Assembly: GCA_903954065.1 (NCBI GenBank)
Contig: CAJBME010000122.1
Span: 1 to 37,443, forward strand
Reading direction: 5' to 3'
Source of the DNA: an uncultured bacterium
GTDB taxonomy: Bacteria; Verrucomicrobiota; Verrucomicrobiia; Verrucomicrobiales; V1-33
DNA: 37,443 nucleotides
Part shown: piece after piece, positions 1-7,729 of the stretch
Layout of the letters: every line of letters starts with the position of its first letter
Position numbering within the stretch: the stretch's first letter is position 1
Notes under the pieces: generated by a model
Databases searched by the model: none
Seen by the model: the letters and a program-made list of their open reading frames with translations, nothing else
What the model was told of the DNA's origin: nothing
Made by a program: the position numbers and the translations under genes

Positions 1-212
1 AGCGGGTGTTCGGGTGTGCCTTTGGCGATGGCGACGGCCAGGTTGAATTCGTCTGCGCAGGCGAGGTCATAGATTCCGCATCCGATGACGCCGCCGGGGG
101 CGTGGATGGCGCAGTATTGGCCGCCGATCCAAGCGTATTCGGCCCCGACGGCTTCTCCGGTGCTGGTGCGGATCAAACGATGTTGGGCCGTGACTGATGT
201 GGTGGTGTTCAT
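1..212 (-). CDS. DUF1805 family protein (partial, 3' end beyond window)
   Basis: This minus-strand reading frame starts with ATG at 212 and runs off the left edge, leaving the first 70 residues. The visible part holds a short strand-rich N-terminus, then a Gly/Cys motif (GGVIGCGIYDL) and an acidic stretch leading to AVAIAKGTPEHP. This resembles the DUF1805 family (Bacillus YunC-like), where a GxLDVxxLN segment is followed by a helix and a gly-rich turn. The family has no established reaction. The gene is divergent from the MFS transporter at 534, with a 321-nt gap between them. No signal peptide or membrane segment is visible. The family call rests on motif similarity by eye and on only about two thirds of a typical length. 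Confidence 0.6.
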   Translation of the reverse strand, partial: MNTTTSVTAQHRLIRTSTGEAVGAEYAWIGGQYCAIHAPGGVIGCGIYDLACADEFNLAVAIAKGTPEHP

Positions 213-533
213 GATCAAGAAAATGACGGTGGCGACGACGGCGGGTGGGGTGCTCCAGTCCTTCAGGCTCGCCCTGAAGTGAGCCGGCGGTCCCCTGGGG
301 GCTGGGCGCGGCCAGTCGGACGCGCTGAGGTCAACGATTCTGCTGGCCGGGGGTGGTGCAACCTCGAAATCATGCGCTTCCCTTGGTCTTCTTTATGGGC
401 GGGTACTGCGTGCAGGTGACAGCCGGCTCGGCGAGTGGTGCCACGCGGTGGAATAATTTCCTTCGTGTGTGGCGCATCTTGCGCCAAAGATGGGCGCTGC
501 CCTTCGATCGCATTCACAGCCACGATCCACTCT
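213..533. other. Intergenic region between divergent DUF1805 and MFS genes
   Basis: No convincing gene is seen here; the short frames have no recognisable domain. It holds two perfect inverted repeats. The first is CTTCAGG / CCTGAAG at 261-279 with a 5-nt loop. The second is TGGCGCA / TGCGCCA at 470-486 with a 3-nt loop, about 47 nt upstream of the MFS start. The second could be an operator or a leader hairpin. No clear -10/-35 pair was identified. Confidence 0.4.
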
Positions 534-1940
534 ATGACTGACACCATCTCACTTGAAAAGCCCTGGTGGCGCTCGCTCAATCGTTACCATTGGTTTGTTT
601 TTGCCATGGCCTCGCTGGCATGGCTCTTCGATTGTTTGGATCAGCAGCTGTTTATTGTGGCTCGGAATTCAGCCATGAAGGCGCTGCATCCAGTAGGGAC
701 GGATCCCAGTGTGCTGAAAGCGGCGGGCGGCATGGCTACGATGTGGTTTGTTATTGGGTGGGCGGTCGGCGGGCTGGTGTTCGGTGCGGTGGGCGACCGG
801 ATTGGACGGGCCCGCACGCTGGCGGTCACGGTGTTGATTTATTCGGTTTTTACTGGGTTGTCGGCCTTTGCGAAGACCCCGGCCATGTTTGATTTTTTTC
901 GGTTTTTGACGGGTTTGGGGGTAGGCGGGGTTTTCGGGTTGTCGGTGGCCCTTGTGGCTGATGCTTTGCCGGACGCGGCCCGTCCGCATGCGCTTGGGCT
1001 TTTGCAGGCGCTTTCGGCGGTGGGTAATGTGATGGCTGGATCGATTGCGATTACTGTGGGCTGGCTTGAGACGTGGAAGATTGCTCCGGGCAGCGCGTGG
1101 AGCTGGATGTTTTTGATTGGTGCCTTGCCGGCGTTTCTTTGTGTCTTTATTCAGTTGCGGTTGAAGGAGCCGGAGAAATGGGTCAAGGCGCGGGAGGCGG
1201 GCAAATTGACGGGGGTGAAGTTTGGATCGTATACGGCCTTGTTGGGGGACCGCCGTTGGCGCGGTCGCGCGGTGGTCGGCATGATCCTTTGTATTGCGGG
1301 AGTGGTTGGGTTGTGGGGTATTGGATTCTTCAGTCCGGAACTCGTGGGGGATGTGCTGGGACGGGCCCTGCGCGAAGAAAATGTGCCGAAGGAGCAGATT
1401 CCGGGGCGCACCTTGATGTGGACGGGGACGAATATGATCATTCAGAATCTGGGCGCATTTGCTGGGATGCTCGTGTTCACCAAATATGCCGCCCGTTTTG
1501 GCCGCAAAGCCGTTTTTGCGGTTGGGTACGTCTGCGCCATGCTGGCGACCCTCTTGTTTTTCCGGTTTTTTGATGATCGTGGCGATCTCTGGATGAGTGG
1601 AGTCATGGGGTTTTTCCAGCTTGCGCTTTTTGCTGGTTTTGCCATTTACCTTCCTGAGTTGTTCCCGACCAGCCTGCGCAGCACGGGCACGAGTTTTTGC
1701 TATAACGTGGGCCGATTCATTGCGGCCTCCGGTCCGTTTACGCTGGGCAAACTTCAGGCGGTGCTGGGTGAAAAAGCGATGGCGGCGCTGCCGGCCACTG
1801 CTGATGCCGCCATGAAGACGGAGGCAAAATTGCAGGCCTTCCGCGATGCGGCCTCGTGGATGAGTCTGGTTTTCCTCGTGGGATTGATCGCTCTGCCGTT
1901 CGCCCCGGAAACGAAAGGCCGGCCGTTGCCCGAAGAATGA
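534..1940 (+). CDS. MFS transporter
   Basis: A 468-residue polytopic inner-membrane carrier of the major facilitator superfamily. After a polar N-terminus, the first helix (about residues 20-40) ends in a CLDQQLF motif like the D-x-x-D/Q helix-1 signature of the sugar/aromatic-acid symporter group. The loop 2-3 signature GDRIGRARTL follows helix 2, and helix 5 carries a repeated GLGVGGVFGLSVAL pattern. A polar loop in the C-terminal half (around LGRALREENVPKEQIPGR) is longer than usual. The start was set at ATG 534 because the frame upstream (open to 435) is not membrane-like and does not fit the family. No Shine-Dalgarno sequence is seen. The substrate cannot be read from sequence. The neighbouring dehydrogenase at 2060 and esterase at 3200 suggest a sugar or sugar-acid cargo, which is inference. 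Confidence 0.85.
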   Translation: MTDTISLEKPWWRSLNRYHWFVFAMASLAWLFDCLDQQLFIVARNSAMKALHPVGTDPSVLKAAGGMATMWFVIGWAVGGLVFGAVGDRIGRARTLAVTVLIYSVFTGLSAFAKTPAMFDFFRFLTGLGVGGVFGLSVALVADALPDAARPHALGLLQALSAVGNVMAGSIAITVGWLETWKIAPGSAWSWMFLIGALPAFLCVFIQLRLKEPEKWVKAREAGKLTGVKFGSYTALLGDRRWRGRAVVGMILCIAGVVGLWGIGFFSPELVGDVLGRALREENVPKEQIPGRTLMWTGTNMIIQNLGAFAGMLVFTKYAARFGRKAVFAVGYVCAMLATLLFFRFFDDRGDLWMSGVMGFFQLALFAGFAIYLPELFPTSLRSTGTSFCYNVGRFIAASGPFTLGKLQAVLGEKAMAALPATADAAMKTEAKLQAFRDAASWMSLVFLVGLIALPFAPETKGRPLPEE

Positions 1941-2059
1941 ACGCGCCCGGTATGCCCTCGGTCATCCATCATTCGCCACTGGCGCCATTCTGAAATCCGC
2001 CCATTCTCCGGCGACCCCCATCCTTATCCCTGTCCACGCTCCTAATCCCCCGATTCCCC

Positions 2060-3097
2060 ATGTCCCCCGCCGTCGTTAACTTCGCACCCGAACCGCATAG
2101 CGTTGAAATCCGAGAATTGGAAAAACCCGTCATTGGTGAAGACGATGTGCTGTTGGAAGTGGCCGCTGTCGGCGTCTGCGGCAGTGACTTGCACCAATGG
2201 ACGTCATCCCATTCATGGCCAGTGAACTATCCGGTCGTGCTCGGGCATGAATTCGGTGGCGTTATTGCCGAACTTGGAAAAAACGTCAAGTCTTGGCACG
2301 AAGGTGATCGGGTTGTCAGCGAAACGGCGGCTGTCATTTCTGGGGACAATCCGATGACCCGTCGTGGCCTGTACAATCTTGATCCGACGCGCAAAGGGTT
2401 TGGCTACGGGGTGAACGGCGCCATGACGCGCTGGGTGCGGGTGCCATCGCGTTGTTTGCACCGGGTACCCGATGCGCTGCCGCTGGAGCTGGCTTGCCTC
2501 ACTGAACCTTGCAGCGTGGCGTACAATGCGGTCATTGAAAATACCCGCCTTAAACCGGGGGACCGCGTCATCGTCCTCGGTCCCGGCACCATCGGTATCC
2601 TCTGTGCCGCCGTCGCCCGGCTGGCCGGAGCCGAGGTGGCCATCGTCGGGCTGGAAAACGACCGCCACCGTTTGACCATTGCTGAAACATCCTATGGATG
2701 CACCAGTTTGGTCGGTGATGCCACCGCTTGGGCCCGCCAGCGCGACGGATTGGGTGCCGATGTGATCATTGACGCTGCCGGTCACTCCAGCACCCTCAAG
2801 CTGGCCATGGAACTGGTTCGTCCCGCCGGCTGGATCACTAAAGTCGGATGGGGCCCGCAACCGCTCAATTTCAGCCTCGATCCGCTGGTGCAAAAAAATG
2901 TAACCTTACAGGGGAGTTTTAGTCACAATTGGCCGGTCTGGGAGCGCGTTCTCGCTTTGTTGGCCGCCGGCAGTCTCGACGTCCGCCCCATCGTGGGCGG
3001 GCAATGGGACCTCGAAGACTGGGCCGACGCCTTTACCCGGATGCATTCCGGCCAAGTGGTGAAGTCGATCCTGCGGCCGAACCGGGCGCTGAATTAA
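2060..3097 (+). CDS. Zinc-type medium-chain alcohol/polyol dehydrogenase lacking structural-zinc cysteines
   Basis: A 345-residue MDR-superfamily dehydrogenase expected to oxidise a secondary alcohol or polyol with NAD(P). The GroES-like domain has the catalytic zinc ligands Cys40 (GVCGSD), His63-Glu64 (LGHEF) and Glu149 (LTEPC). The Rossmann fold carries GPGTIG at 174-179, with an acidic residue after the second strand. The structural-zinc lobe normally has cysteines spaced C-x2-C-x2-C-x7-C. Here Ser94, Asn97, Thr100 and Asp108 sit at exactly those positions in an otherwise conserved block ending RRGLYNLDP and followed by RKGFGYG, so this zinc site is lost. The ATG at 2060 follows a C-rich leader without Shine-Dalgarno. 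It lies 119 nt after the MFS gene on the same strand, possibly co-transcribed. Sorbitol, idonate and threonine dehydrogenases are all possible relatives; the substrate is unknown. Confidence 0.87.
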   Translation: MSPAVVNFAPEPHSVEIRELEKPVIGEDDVLLEVAAVGVCGSDLHQWTSSHSWPVNYPVVLGHEFGGVIAELGKNVKSWHEGDRVVSETAAVISGDNPMTRRGLYNLDPTRKGFGYGVNGAMTRWVRVPSRCLHRVPDALPLELACLTEPCSVAYNAVIENTRLKPGDRVIVLGPGTIGILCAAVARLAGAEVAIVGLENDRHRLTIAETSYGCTSLVGDATAWARQRDGLGADVIIDAAGHSSTLKLAMELVRPAGWITKVGWGPQPLNFSLDPLVQKNVTLQGSFSHNWPVWERVLALLAAGSLDVRPIVGGQWDLEDWADAFTRMHSGQVVKSILRPNRALN

Positions 3098-3130
3098 TCG
3101 ATCGCGTTTCCTATTACGCGTCTATGCCCT

Positions 3131-3157
3131 GACGGGAAGTTAATCAACTTCCCTGTC
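3131..3157. terminator. Hairpin between convergent genes, candidate bidirectional terminator
   Basis: GGGAAGTT (3134-3141) and AACTTCCC (3146-3153) form a perfect 8-bp stem with a 4-nt loop. GAC/GTC pairs extend it if T3154 is bulged. It sits between the stop codons of the convergent dehydrogenase (3097) and esterase (3200). There is no strong T-tract, so rho-independent activity is uncertain. It is also part of the dispersed repeat described separately. Confidence 0.45.
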
Positions 3158-3188
3158 GAGCACTGATCCGACGCCGTTGGTTAGCGGC
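3134..3188 (+). repeat. Dispersed intergenic repeat, copy A
   Basis: This 55-nt segment begins with the GGGAAGTT hairpin, continues through GCACTGATCCGAC and ends GGTTAGCGGC. It recurs inverted at 37220-37270. After removing a 4-nt insertion in the hairpin loop (AATC, 3142-3145), 46 of 51 positions match. Both copies lie just downstream of gene 3' ends. No coding capacity is apparent. It looks like a REP-like or repeat-terminator element. Confidence 0.7.
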
Positions 3189-3199
3189 CCTGACGGGCC

Positions 3200-4297
3200 T
3201 CATTGCTTCAATAGTTCCGTCATGGCGTGGCCCATGGCTTCGCCGACGTTCATGTACGTCTCGGCATGGCCGTTGTAATGGCTGTTGCCGCTGCCGCCGA
3301 GAGATAATGGATGGCTGTAGACTGTGGCCACATTGCCTTTGAATTCGGGATATTTGCCGGTGTTGCCGTCGACGGCGAGTTGGGCGTCGAGGATTTTGCC
3401 ACCGTTGCCGGTGCTGCCTTTGGTGGCTTCGCCTAGAGTGGCGAGGACGAACCGGGCTTTGGGGGCGGCGAAGTCGTGGCGCAGCTGTTTGATAAAGCGG
3501 ACGAGGTTTTCCTCGTATTTTGCGGCGTGTGCGGCGTTGCCGCCGTCTTTTTCGCCCTGCCAGAAAAAGAATCCGGCGACTTCATAGTGAGTGGCGTCGG
3601 GGTAAGTGGTGGCCAGATCGGCAAGCACTTTTTTGGCATCTGCGGTATCGTCGTCGTATTGTTTGCCGGCGTACCAATCGATGGGTTTGCCATTTTTATC
3701 GAGCCACGGTGGCGGCACTGTGGCCTTGCCTTGAGCGGGGTCGGCGGGCCAGGAATCCGGACGTTCCTTGTAGGCGGGATAGACTTTTCCTTCGAATTCA
3801 TACCGTTCACTGCCAGGCGGCAGGAGATCCCAGCCGAGACTGCGGTTGCCGATACAGCTTTTGAGGATCATGACGGGGGCTTCAATGGTCTGACCCATCA
3901 CATGGCCGATGCCAAGTTCCGGGCCGATGGTGCCGCCTTTGACCGTCATCCATTCATTGTTGAGCATGCCCCGGCCTTGCATCATGCGCACAAAGCGGAC
4001 GTCCTTTCGTTCAATCCACGTCCCCGCCTCGTCGGCAAGATACGGATATTTTTGCTTCTCCTTGACGGCGAATTCTAATGAGCCATCACCGCCTTTGATT
4101 TTTCCCAGTCCGACCATGTTGGATTGTCCCATGAGGATGAATACCTGCACCGGCTTGGTCATGTCCGCCGGTTTGCCGTCCGTCGTTGAGATGGAATGAT
4201 CCTTTCCCACGACAGCATGGAATGGCAGGAGAGTCAGCGCCGCCATGGCGGTCCACGAAAGAGATAACATTCTCGTCATGAATAGACTGTAATTCAT
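3200..4297 (-). CDS. Secreted SGNH hydrolase, sialate O-acetylesterase-like (SASA family)
   Basis: A 365-residue protein with an N-terminal signal-like stretch (hydrophobic core about residues 10-29), so probably exported. After it comes the block-I motif FILMGQSNMVG with the nucleophile Ser near residue 59. A GPELGIGH block follows, then FFFWQGEKDG and a C-terminal SHYNGHAE with the catalytic His near residue 340. These are the landmarks of the SASA carbohydrate-esterase group (family CE6-like / sialate 9-O-acetylesterases), which remove acetyl groups from sugars. The frame is open to 4420. ATG 4297 was chosen because it directly precedes the signal peptide, whereas the longer form would put a polar 41-residue extension before it and overlap the DUF6174 gene. 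The likely role is deacetylating plant or animal glycans outside the cytoplasm. Confidence 0.82.
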   Translation of the reverse strand: MNYSLFMTRMLSLSWTAMAALTLLPFHAVVGKDHSISTTDGKPADMTKPVQVFILMGQSNMVGLGKIKGGDGSLEFAVKEKQKYPYLADEAGTWIERKDVRFVRMMQGRGMLNNEWMTVKGGTIGPELGIGHVMGQTIEAPVMILKSCIGNRSLGWDLLPPGSERYEFEGKVYPAYKERPDSWPADPAQGKATVPPPWLDKNGKPIDWYAGKQYDDDTADAKKVLADLATTYPDATHYEVAGFFFWQGEKDGGNAAHAAKYEENLVRFIKQLRHDFAAPKARFVLATLGEATKGSTGNGGKILDAQLAVDGNTGKYPEFKGNVATVYSHPLSLGGSGNSHYNGHAETYMNVGEAMGHAMTELLKQ

Positions 4298-4379
4298 CGT
4301 TTTGTTGGTTTTACGGGGTTGATGATCTGTGAAAAAGCTCGGCTGATTGTGGAAATGGTATGCACCGCGAGCATGGACC

Positions 4380-5075
4380 TCAAGGGGACAGAGAGTACAG
4401 GGCAAAACCCATCTCCTCATCGTTCATCAGGCTGGTTAGGTCATAATAGCCGGAGATGGGGTGCCCGAGGACCGGGTCGAATTCGACCTGCATGAGCTCT
4501 GGATGCTGAGCCAGTTTCCCTTCGATCCAGTCGAACAATTCTTCGACCGTGTAGTGCACCCATTGATCTGGTGGTAGGGCTTCTCCGGTCGTCAGCTGAG
4601 TCACCCCGGTGATGGCTCCGTCGCGAACATCAACTTGGGAGGGTGTCCGAAAGTTGGGATGACAGATGACGCACCGCCAGTGGAATAGAAATTGGTAAGT
4701 GACAAGCTCGCTCGCCCGCCAGCGGTCGCGGGCCGCCTCGAGCTCGGCTCTCAGCTCCTCCCAGTCGAAAAGTGACGCCCTAAAAAAGTGGGGTATTGCT
4801 GCTGGTGTAGTGACGACCACCGTTAGGGCAGATCCAAAGGACGGTTCGGTCACTAGCCTCGTCTCCCAGGAAGTCAGGTTGGTCGATACCTCAATGCGGT
4901 AACGCCTACCGAATGTGGCTGGCAAAACGAGGCGAAGCTCCATGTCCGCGTCGCGTTGAATCCATGATTCGATCTGCATTTCTGCAGGCGATTGGGCGCT
5001 GAGCGGAGAGGTGATCGCCGCTATTATCAGCATCAACGCCGCAAGAAAAAGATGGAAGCGAGCGACTTTTTGCAT
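4380..5075 (-). CDS. Secreted DUF6174-like protein with a CxxCH motif
   Basis: A 231-residue protein with a clear signal peptide (hydrophobic residues about 8-22, cleavage near LSAQS at 27-29). Residues 38-103 form a small beta-rich domain (RRYRIEVSTNLTSW...PHFFRA), a pattern often placed in front of secreted verrucomicrobial proteins. The C-terminal half resembles DUF6174: DRWRASELVTYQF, then a cysteine pair, then VDVRDGAITGV, and finally a VEELFDWIEGKLA helix and VEFDPVLGHPISGYYD. The cysteine pair is CVICH (135-139), formally a c-type haem motif, but the equivalent position in the family already carries cysteines, so haem binding is only a possibility. The gene lies 27 nt downstream of the FAD oxidoreductase and upstream of the esterase on the same strand. 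Function unknown. Confidence 0.72.
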   Translation of the reverse strand: MQKVARFHLFLAALMLIIAAITSPLSAQSPAEMQIESWIQRDADMELRLVLPATFGRRYRIEVSTNLTSWETRLVTEPSFGSALTVVVTTPAAIPHFFRASLFDWEELRAELEAARDRWRASELVTYQFLFHWRCVICHPNFRTPSQVDVRDGAITGVTQLTTGEALPPDQWVHYTVEELFDWIEGKLAQHPELMQVEFDPVLGHPISGYYDLTSLMNDEEMGFALYSLSP

Positions 5076-5096
5076 GGAGAAAATACGATATTATCA

Positions 5097-5107
5097 ATTA
5101 TATTATA
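5097..5107 (-). promoter_or_regulatory. Candidate -10 region for the DUF6174-like gene
   Basis: Two overlapping TATAAT hexamers read on the minus strand (5107-5102 and 5102-5097). They lie in an AT-rich patch of about 35 nt, about 22-32 nt upstream of the ATG at 5075. The patch overlaps the stop codon of the upstream gene. No good -35 box is seen. In this GC-rich window the patch stands out, suggesting the DUF6174-like gene has its own promoter. Confidence 0.4.
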
Positions 5108-6695
5108 TTGTTTTTGAGTGTGATCCTGATTTTGCCAGCATGGCCATGGCGGCATTGTGGCCGGCGATGCCGCTGACGCCGCCGCCGCGACGGGCTCCGG
5201 CGCCGGCGAGGTAGATGTGAGGGTCATCGGTTTCCGCGCCCCAGAGAGGGAGGTCTCGGCTTCCGACCGCGTCCTCATCCTCTGTGAGAAACGGAAAATC
5301 GAGATCGCGGTGAAAGATGTTGCCGCGGGGCAAGGAGATATCTTTTTCCAAATCGAGCGGTGATTTTACTTCGATGGCGAAAGTGCCTTCTTGGCACGGG
5401 GCGAGCACGGATTCGATGGGGTCGAGCAAGTATTGATTCAGACTAGCGATGGCTGCTTCCATGGCTTGTGTTTTGGTGCCTACCGGATCGGCATCGAAGA
5501 GACTGGCTGGCGTGTGCAGGCCGAACAGGGTGAGAGTATGAAAACCTTTGGCGTGCAATTCCGGGGAGAGGATGGTGGGGTCGGTCAGGGTGTGGCAATA
5601 CAATTCCAGTGGCATCGGCTGTGGCATGACGCCGTTGCGGGCGCTGGTCCAGGCGGTTTCCAGCTGGGAATAGCTTTCGTTGACATGAAACGTGCCGGCG
5701 AATGCTGTCCGCGGGTCTGCTCCTGATTTGAGCCGCGGCAAGCGGGACAGGAGCATGTTGATTTTTAGTTGGGATCCTTCGAGAGAATCTGGCACGGCGC
5801 GTCCGCGCAACCGGGCCAGATGCTGCGGCGCCGCGGCAAAAAGCAGGTCTTGAGCGGTGAAGCGGCTGCCGGATTCCGTTTCCACGCGCACCCCCATCGG
5901 ACCGGTTTCGAGCGCGGTCACCCGTGACTGCCGTTGGATTTCCACTCCCTGCAGGGCGGCGATGCGAGCGAGTTCCTTGACGAGAACGCCCATGCCACCT
6001 TGGGGCACGCGCCACTGTCCGGTCCCATTTCCGATGAGGTGATAAAGGAAACAACGATTGGCCTGCAGATCGTCGGCGGACACAAAAGTTCCGATCAGCG
6101 CGTCGGTTAGAACCACGCCGCGCACCAGATCATCATGGAATTGATCGCGGATGACGGTGCCGATCGGGACTTCCATTAATTGCTGCCATACGTCGGGGAG
6201 GCCGGTGGCGGACTTGAGTTCCGCTGCGGACATCAAGGGCTGAAGCAGGGAAGGGGCCAAGCGGCGCGCTAGCTCAGCGATGCCGCCGTAAAATTCGCGC
6301 CAGGCATGGCCTTCCCGATCCGAGCCGGTCAGCCTCCGGAAGCTGGCGGCTGTGGGATCATCCCATTCGGAAGAGACCAGCAGCCCGTCGTCGCGGCCGT
6401 CTCGTTGAAATGGTGTATAGGATGCGACCGGTCGCTCCAGCGTCCGGAAGTTGATCCCTAAATCACGAACGATCTGATCGGGTAGCAGCGAAACCAGATA
6501 GGAATAACGCGAGACGTTCGCCTCGTATTCCGGAAACGGTTGGACGCTGGTAGTGGCGCCGCCGAGATCGTCCTGCGCTTCCAGCAAAAGAACGCTCTTT
6601 CCTGCCATCGCTAGATAACTCGCCGCCACGAGCCCGTTGTGCCCGCCGCCGGCCACAATGACATCGTACTTTTTGTGATTTTGTTTCAGGCTCAT
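5103..6695 (-). CDS. FAD-dependent oxidoreductase, phytoene-desaturase/PYROXD2-like
   Basis: A 530-residue flavoprotein. Residues 10-45 form the dinucleotide-binding fold (YDVIVAGGGHNGLVAASYLA, then VLLLEAQDDLGGAT), the usual start of the phytoene desaturase / amine-oxidase superfamily. The C-terminus has the second FAD-binding motif (IYLAGAGARRGGGVSGIAGHNAA). The overall length and ending match the PYROXD2-like branch rather than true carotenoid desaturases, whose substrate is usually unknown. No signal peptide is seen, so it is probably cytoplasmic or membrane-associated. Its ATG overlaps the stop of the ATP-grasp gene by 4 nt, so the two are translationally coupled. It is the last gene of a four-gene operon that begins with a PSCyt/PSD1 protein. 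No other carotenoid gene is nearby, so a carotenoid role is not supported. Confidence 0.82.
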   Translation of the reverse strand: MSLKQNHKKYDVIVAGGGHNGLVAASYLAMAGKSVLLLEAQDDLGGATTSVQPFPEYEANVSRYSYLVSLLPDQIVRDLGINFRTLERPVASYTPFQRDGRDDGLLVSSEWDDPTAASFRRLTGSDREGHAWREFYGGIAELARRLAPSLLQPLMSAAELKSATGLPDVWQQLMEVPIGTVIRDQFHDDLVRGVVLTDALIGTFVSADDLQANRCFLYHLIGNGTGQWRVPQGGMGVLVKELARIAALQGVEIQRQSRVTALETGPMGVRVETESGSRFTAQDLLFAAAPQHLARLRGRAVPDSLEGSQLKINMLLSRLPRLKSGADPRTAFAGTFHVNESYSQLETAWTSARNGVMPQPMPLELYCHTLTDPTILSPELHAKGFHTLTLFGLHTPASLFDADPVGTKTQAMEAAIASLNQYLLDPIESVLAPCQEGTFAIEVKSPLDLEKDISLPRGNIFHRDLDFPFLTEDEDAVGSRDLPLWGAETDDPHIYLAGAGARRGGGVSGIAGHNAAMAMLAKSGSHSKTI

Positions 6696-7729
6696 GTCTG
6701 AGGGTTGGCGATGTGTTGAATTGGGAAGCTGGGTTCAGACCGTTCCTTCGGGTGGGTGACCGGTCTGATTTCGAGGATGTTGGCGAAGACGGCGGCGCTT
6801 CCGGGGCGGGCACGGAAGAAAAGTTCGGGCTCGACGCCTTCGCATTCGGAGAGCAGGGCGCCGGTGGCGGTCTCGATGATGTCGATGCGCAAATACAGCG
6901 GCATCGGGCAGGCCTGACCGCGGTGATGGGCGAAGGCGTGTGGAACGGCGGTGGCGGCACGGTCGCCCATTTCACGCACGATCGCCGGCGGCTCGGCGAA
7001 CGCGAGGGAGCCACCCCGCTCGGCGTGCACCATGATCTGGCCGGGACCAGGGAGCTTGTGCACCCCATGACTGTAGCGACCTCCAAAATACACCAGCGAC
7101 CATTCGCCATTTGTCCGAATCTCGGGTAAAAACGGCTGCGCTAATTGTGCTCCTTGCTGGCAGCGACGCGCAAACTCCGGCTGAAAGGCGTGGGCCGCCG
7201 ATCGATCCGGCAGAAACTCCAACCCAGCGCCGGCGGCCGACACGGCGGGTTTAATGACGGTGGGGCCGTATTGTTCGATGAATGAGGTCAGCTCGATTGA
7301 CTGGCCGGGCGCGATTAATTGGGTGGGGACGATCGGTACGCCGGCCTTTGCGAAATCGAGCAGGTAATGTTTGTCCATGAGCCAGAGCATCACGGGCAAC
7401 TCGTTTTCCACGATGATTTCGGTGCTGGCGAGACTTTCGAGCCATTGCAGAAACATCTGGCGTTGGTCGTCGCTATCCATGTAATCCCATGGGGAGCGGA
7501 CGATCAGGCGGTCGTACTCGTTTGCCAAGCGTGACGGTTCCATTCCCCAGACGACGGCTGAGACGTGATGCCCGCGATGCCGGAGTTCATCGACGAGCAA
7601 CTGGTCGTCGGGGGTGAACGGCGGCTCGACGGGGATGAAGTCTGGCTCGGCGGTGGTGGGAAAATAGTCCGCCAGCTTTGCGGCGCAGCTGGTGACAATA
7701 CCGATGCGTTGGGTGGGAGTGAGGGTCAT
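6692..7729 (-). CDS. ATP-grasp domain protein
   Basis: A 345-residue protein of the ATP-grasp (glutathione-synthetase/RimK-like) fold, whose members ligate a carboxylate to an amine or thiol with ATP. The N-terminal part has LIVRSPWDYMD, typical of stand-alone ATP-grasp proteins with a pre-ATP domain. The central part has GVPIVPTQLI and GPTVIKPAVSAAGAG, the ATP-lysine region. The C-terminal part has PLYLRIDII and ECEGVEPELFF, the acidic metal-binding strand. No substrate can be named. It overlaps both neighbours by 4 nt (ATGA junctions at 7726-7729 and 6692-6695) and sits between a DUF1501 protein and a FAD oxidoreductase. That context suggests it makes or modifies a small molecule together with the flavoenzyme, which is inference. 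Confidence 0.82.
   Translation of the reverse strand: MTLTPTQRIGIVTSCAAKLADYFPTTAEPDFIPVEPPFTPDDQLLVDELRHRGHHVSAVVWGMEPSRLANEYDRLIVRSPWDYMDSDDQRQMFLQWLESLASTEIIVENELPVMLWLMDKHYLLDFAKAGVPIVPTQLIAPGQSIELTSFIEQYGPTVIKPAVSAAGAGLEFLPDRSAAHAFQPEFARRCQQGAQLAQPFLPEIRTNGEWSLVYFGGRYSHGVHKLPGPGQIMVHAERGGSLAFAEPPAIVREMGDRAATAVPHAFAHHRGQACPMPLYLRIDIIETATGALLSECEGVEPELFFRARPGSAAVFANILEIRPVTHPKERSEPSFPIQHIANPQT

Noticed and set aside
3200..4420. Longer SGNH hydrolase from 4420
   Set aside because: It would place 41 polar residues before the signal peptide and overlap the upstream gene.
5103..6695. Carotenoid biosynthesis gene
   Set aside because: The fold is shared with phytoene desaturases, but no phytoene synthase or other carotenoid gene is nearby and the protein looks closer to the PYROXD2 branch.
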